Shown here: positions 61,860 to 64,000 of the stretch, piece after piece
How positions within the stretch are numbered: position 1 is the first letter of the stretch
How the letters are laid out: each line of letters begins with the position of its first letter
Assembly (NCBI GenBank): GCA_037975125.1
Contig: CM075853.1
Coordinates: forward strand, 93,242,773 to 93,306,772
From: Latrodectus hesperus
Taxonomy: Eukaryota; Arthropoda; Arachnida; Araneae; Theridiidae
Reading direction: 5' to 3'
Length of the DNA: 64,000 nucleotides
The notes under the pieces: model-generated
The model's database searches: none
Told to the model about the DNA's origin: nothing
Seen by the model: the letters and a program-made list of their open reading frames with translations, nothing else
Made by a program: the position numbers and the translations under genes

Positions 61860-62100
61860 AATTTTTAAATAATGTTTTACATAAAATTTTTTAAATTTAT
61901 TTATTTAATTGTTGTTCTCGAGTTCACGCTATGCGTGGAATGATGGGTGCCAGAGCCTCAATTTATTTACTTATTATATTAGATAACAATCTATCGGGTG
62001 ATGCATATTTCAAAATCTTATTATTTTTTAAAATAATTTTTTATGTGAATTTGTTACGATGATTATTTTTTAAGATATATTTTTAAAATCCGATTTTTTT
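61860..62100 (+). repeat. 241-bp direct repeat, right copy
   Basis: Same orientation as, and about 99 per cent identical to, 59667-59906. It starts immediately at the right end of the Merlin core. Confidence 0.95.
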
Positions 62101-62415
62101 CTAGAGAGATTTTATGAAATTATTAAATTGGTATATATATTACTTAGCATGAAATTATTAATTGTTAATTGGGGGAAAAAAGAGTCAAAATAAAGTCGTT
62201 GACAGTAAAAGGCCGTCACATGTTTTGGAAACGTAGCAGTAAAAGGTTACCCGCGGAGATGATCCCTCTAGTGCCGGTTGCATCATTTTTGGCGACTTTA
62301 TCACCTGCGCCGGCGAAACGGAAAAGTACCAATAAACTTAATTATTTCTGGATTTTCCTTCTGGCTTGACACTTTTTTTTCAGTTTGTTGTCAAGGGTGT
62401 GGGCTCTCCTAGGAT
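62101..62415 (+). other. Right arm of the outer transposon
   Basis: Noncoding arm between the right direct repeat and the outer inverted repeat, including the perfect 25-base inverted block at 62306-62330. The small open frame at 62169-62369 is not supported as a gene. Confidence 0.65.
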
Positions 62416-64000
62416 TTTAACTTAAAATTTTCTAATTGTCTTTTGCGAAAAATTGCATTTTTCGGCATTTTCTGCCTTTTTTAAACATTGTGGTAATTCT
62501 TCCATAAGCGAATGGACCCTATCCTATGTTACATTAAGGTCTTCAGCAGAGTGCCCTCTCCAAGAATTCGGAGGTTTGCAGACGCGTCGATGGGTAGAAA
62601 TTGCGTTTTAGCCTTGTAAAACTCGAATGTAATTTTGCAGCCACTTCTGTTTCTGGAAGTGTCCCTAAATGACTCCTATTGAAATCCAAGTGGGACCGTT
62701 GGCACCGGTTCCAGCTACCAACATGCTAGGGTAAGTACTCACGAAATTTGCGGAAAAGGGAAAAGTTTTAATTTAATTTGTATAAAGACATATTCTAAAG
62801 CGTATCCGAAAGTATCCAAATAAATATCGGCGATATCTATCTTCGAATATCCATGCATATCACAATTACGATACACTATATATTGATAAATATTATGTAT
62901 ATTAATATAAGATAATACAAAATAAACGAACTGTAATTTCGGTATAATCTGAAAAATGGACACACTATCGAGCGTGACAAGAAATACGTTTCAATTAAAT
63001 TTGAAAGAATTTAAGTAAAAATGGAACATGCGATAAAGCGTTTCAAAAGGACTCAGTGTTCACATAATCATATAATTTTCAAAATAGAAAGTAAACTAAC
63101 TTTTTGAGATTATAATGCAACCGCAATCGAATATCCAAGCTGATATTTTAAAAGGAAAGAAATTATAAAATAGTCAAATTAAAATCGCTCCAAAGGAATT
63201 ATTTAAGGACTGAAATTTAAGTAAAGAGCGCTCTGTTGACATTAGTTTTATCTATGCCAATAATTTCGGATCAAATACAGTAAATGATACAATTCACCAA
63301 CGGACTACAAGCTTCATTCTTGATAATTTCTAATAACCGGCAAACCAGATTATACTTTTCATTTGATTACCTTTCTTTCTCAAATAACATTTGTCCATTA
63401 TTCTATTAAAAATATTTATTATTTAATTTAATAATATTTAGATAAGCACTTAATAATGTAATATTTCCTCCTTGAAAAAGCTCGAGCTAAAACAATATTT
63501 TTCGATAATAAAAGTGAAGTTTTTGTTCAAAATTATAAATATTCTATATTTATTCTGGACAATGTTGACAAGTAACAGATTATAGTTTCATGAAAAAGTG
63601 GTCGGCACCATTTTATAAAGTTTATAACAATTAAATTGCTGATTTTTGAGTTTTATAGCTTTATATATTTCATACGCTGTAAAAGAATATATGATTACAA
63701 GCTGTAAAAAATTTATGATTACACAAAAAATTTATTCTTGGGTAGGAAGCCAGGTAGGTATACATAGGTTTGTGTAAATAAGCAACTGATTTCAAATTTA
63801 GAAAGGAAAAAAACATTTTATTGATTAATACTTGCAAAAGATATTAATTTCATTAGTTTGTAAAGATACTCTGGTAATTAAATATGCTCACTGGAGTATG
63901 ATGCCAGTTGGGTTATAGAACCTCTTATATGGCAGATTATTCCATAAATGTGTGGTACTCCGACTTATTTTTCTACACCTACTCTAGAGTCTTAATTTCA
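62416..64000. other. Noncoding right flank
   Basis: GC-richer, repeat-like sequence up to about 62770, including the right flanking direct repeat at 62701-62770, then AT-rich DNA with nothing recognisable. A short duplication (GCTGTAAAA...ATGATTACA, twice) lies at about 63677-63724. Confidence 0.5.
62701..62770 (+). repeat. Outer flanking direct repeat, right
   Basis: GGCACCGGTTCCAGCTACCA followed by ACATGCTAGGGTAA and GAAATTTGCGGAA; partner of 59389-59460. Confidence 0.55.

Larger units (their letters stand above)
59476..62415 (+). mobile_element. Nested DNA transposon: outer inverted repeats, direct repeats, Merlin core
   Basis: Outermost inverted repeats: 59476-59498 and 62393-62415 (ATCCTAG[C/G]AGAGCCCACACC..., 22 of 23 matching). 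A second inverted block is perfect over 25 bases (59582-59606 and 62306-62330; core ACTTTTCCGTTTCGCCGGCG). Inside lie a left 240-bp direct repeat, a core with its own inverted repeats and a transposase gene, and a right 241-bp direct repeat. Total about 2.94 kb. Without the core and one direct repeat the outer element would be about 750 bp, like a non-autonomous transposon. Target duplication is not clear. Confidence 0.8.

Noticed and set aside
61586..61868. Small open frames on both strands at the transposon 3' end
   Set aside because: They overlap the inverted-repeat and spaced-repeat region and have no domain.
59667..62100. LTR retrotransposon with 240-bp LTRs
   Set aside because: The repeats lack TG...CA ends, no reverse transcriptase or integrase lies between them, and the enclosed gene is a Merlin transposase with its own inverted repeats.

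Overview
This is a eukaryotic, strongly AT-rich, gene-poor window, probably from an arthropod and most likely a spider. That assignment is an inference. It rests on the (TA)n microsatellites, a Tc1 element, Merlin/ISXO2-like and I-like (RT plus RNase H) elements of kinds common in spider assemblies, and a first exon closest to Drosophila Khc-73. There are no operons, prokaryotic genes or CRISPR arrays.

The only host gene I can support is a tiny first coding exon on the minus strand (38415-38469). It encodes MASDKIKVAIRVRPFNRR and ends in a canonical GTGAGT donor in phase 1: the start of a kinesin-3 motor of the KIF13/Khc-73 type. No second exon was found by eye to the left, so positions 1-38414 are read as part of a very long first intron. 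A GC-richer block at 38470-38900 is the probable 5' UTR and promoter. The sequence to its right is upstream intergenic DNA.

Everything else recognisable is mobile or repetitive. Left third: tRNA-derived SINE remnants, a 5'-truncated and frameshifted LINE (7575-9345), a dead Tc1 transposon (21187-22365), GC-richer islands that may be conserved noncoding DNA, and many (TA)n tracts. Middle: simple repeats and small tandem duplications around the kinesin exon. Right third: decayed tandem arrays (45200-46340, 55070-55400), a MITE with ~100-bp inverted repeats (47102-47484), a second truncated LINE (48481-49300) and two SINEs abutting head to head (49705-50405). The most striking object is a nested transposon at 59476-62415. 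In it an apparently intact Merlin/IS1016-like DDE transposase (60213-61160) sits between its own inverted repeats, then between two nearly identical 240-bp direct repeats, then between a further outer pair of inverted repeats.

The elements interact. The LINE copies and at least three SINE copies end in CAA-rich tails, suggesting SINEs mobilised by the LINE machinery. Both LINE copies also carry a small 3' hairpin whose stem contains the stop codon and is preserved by paired base changes. Coordinates of decayed repeats are approximate.
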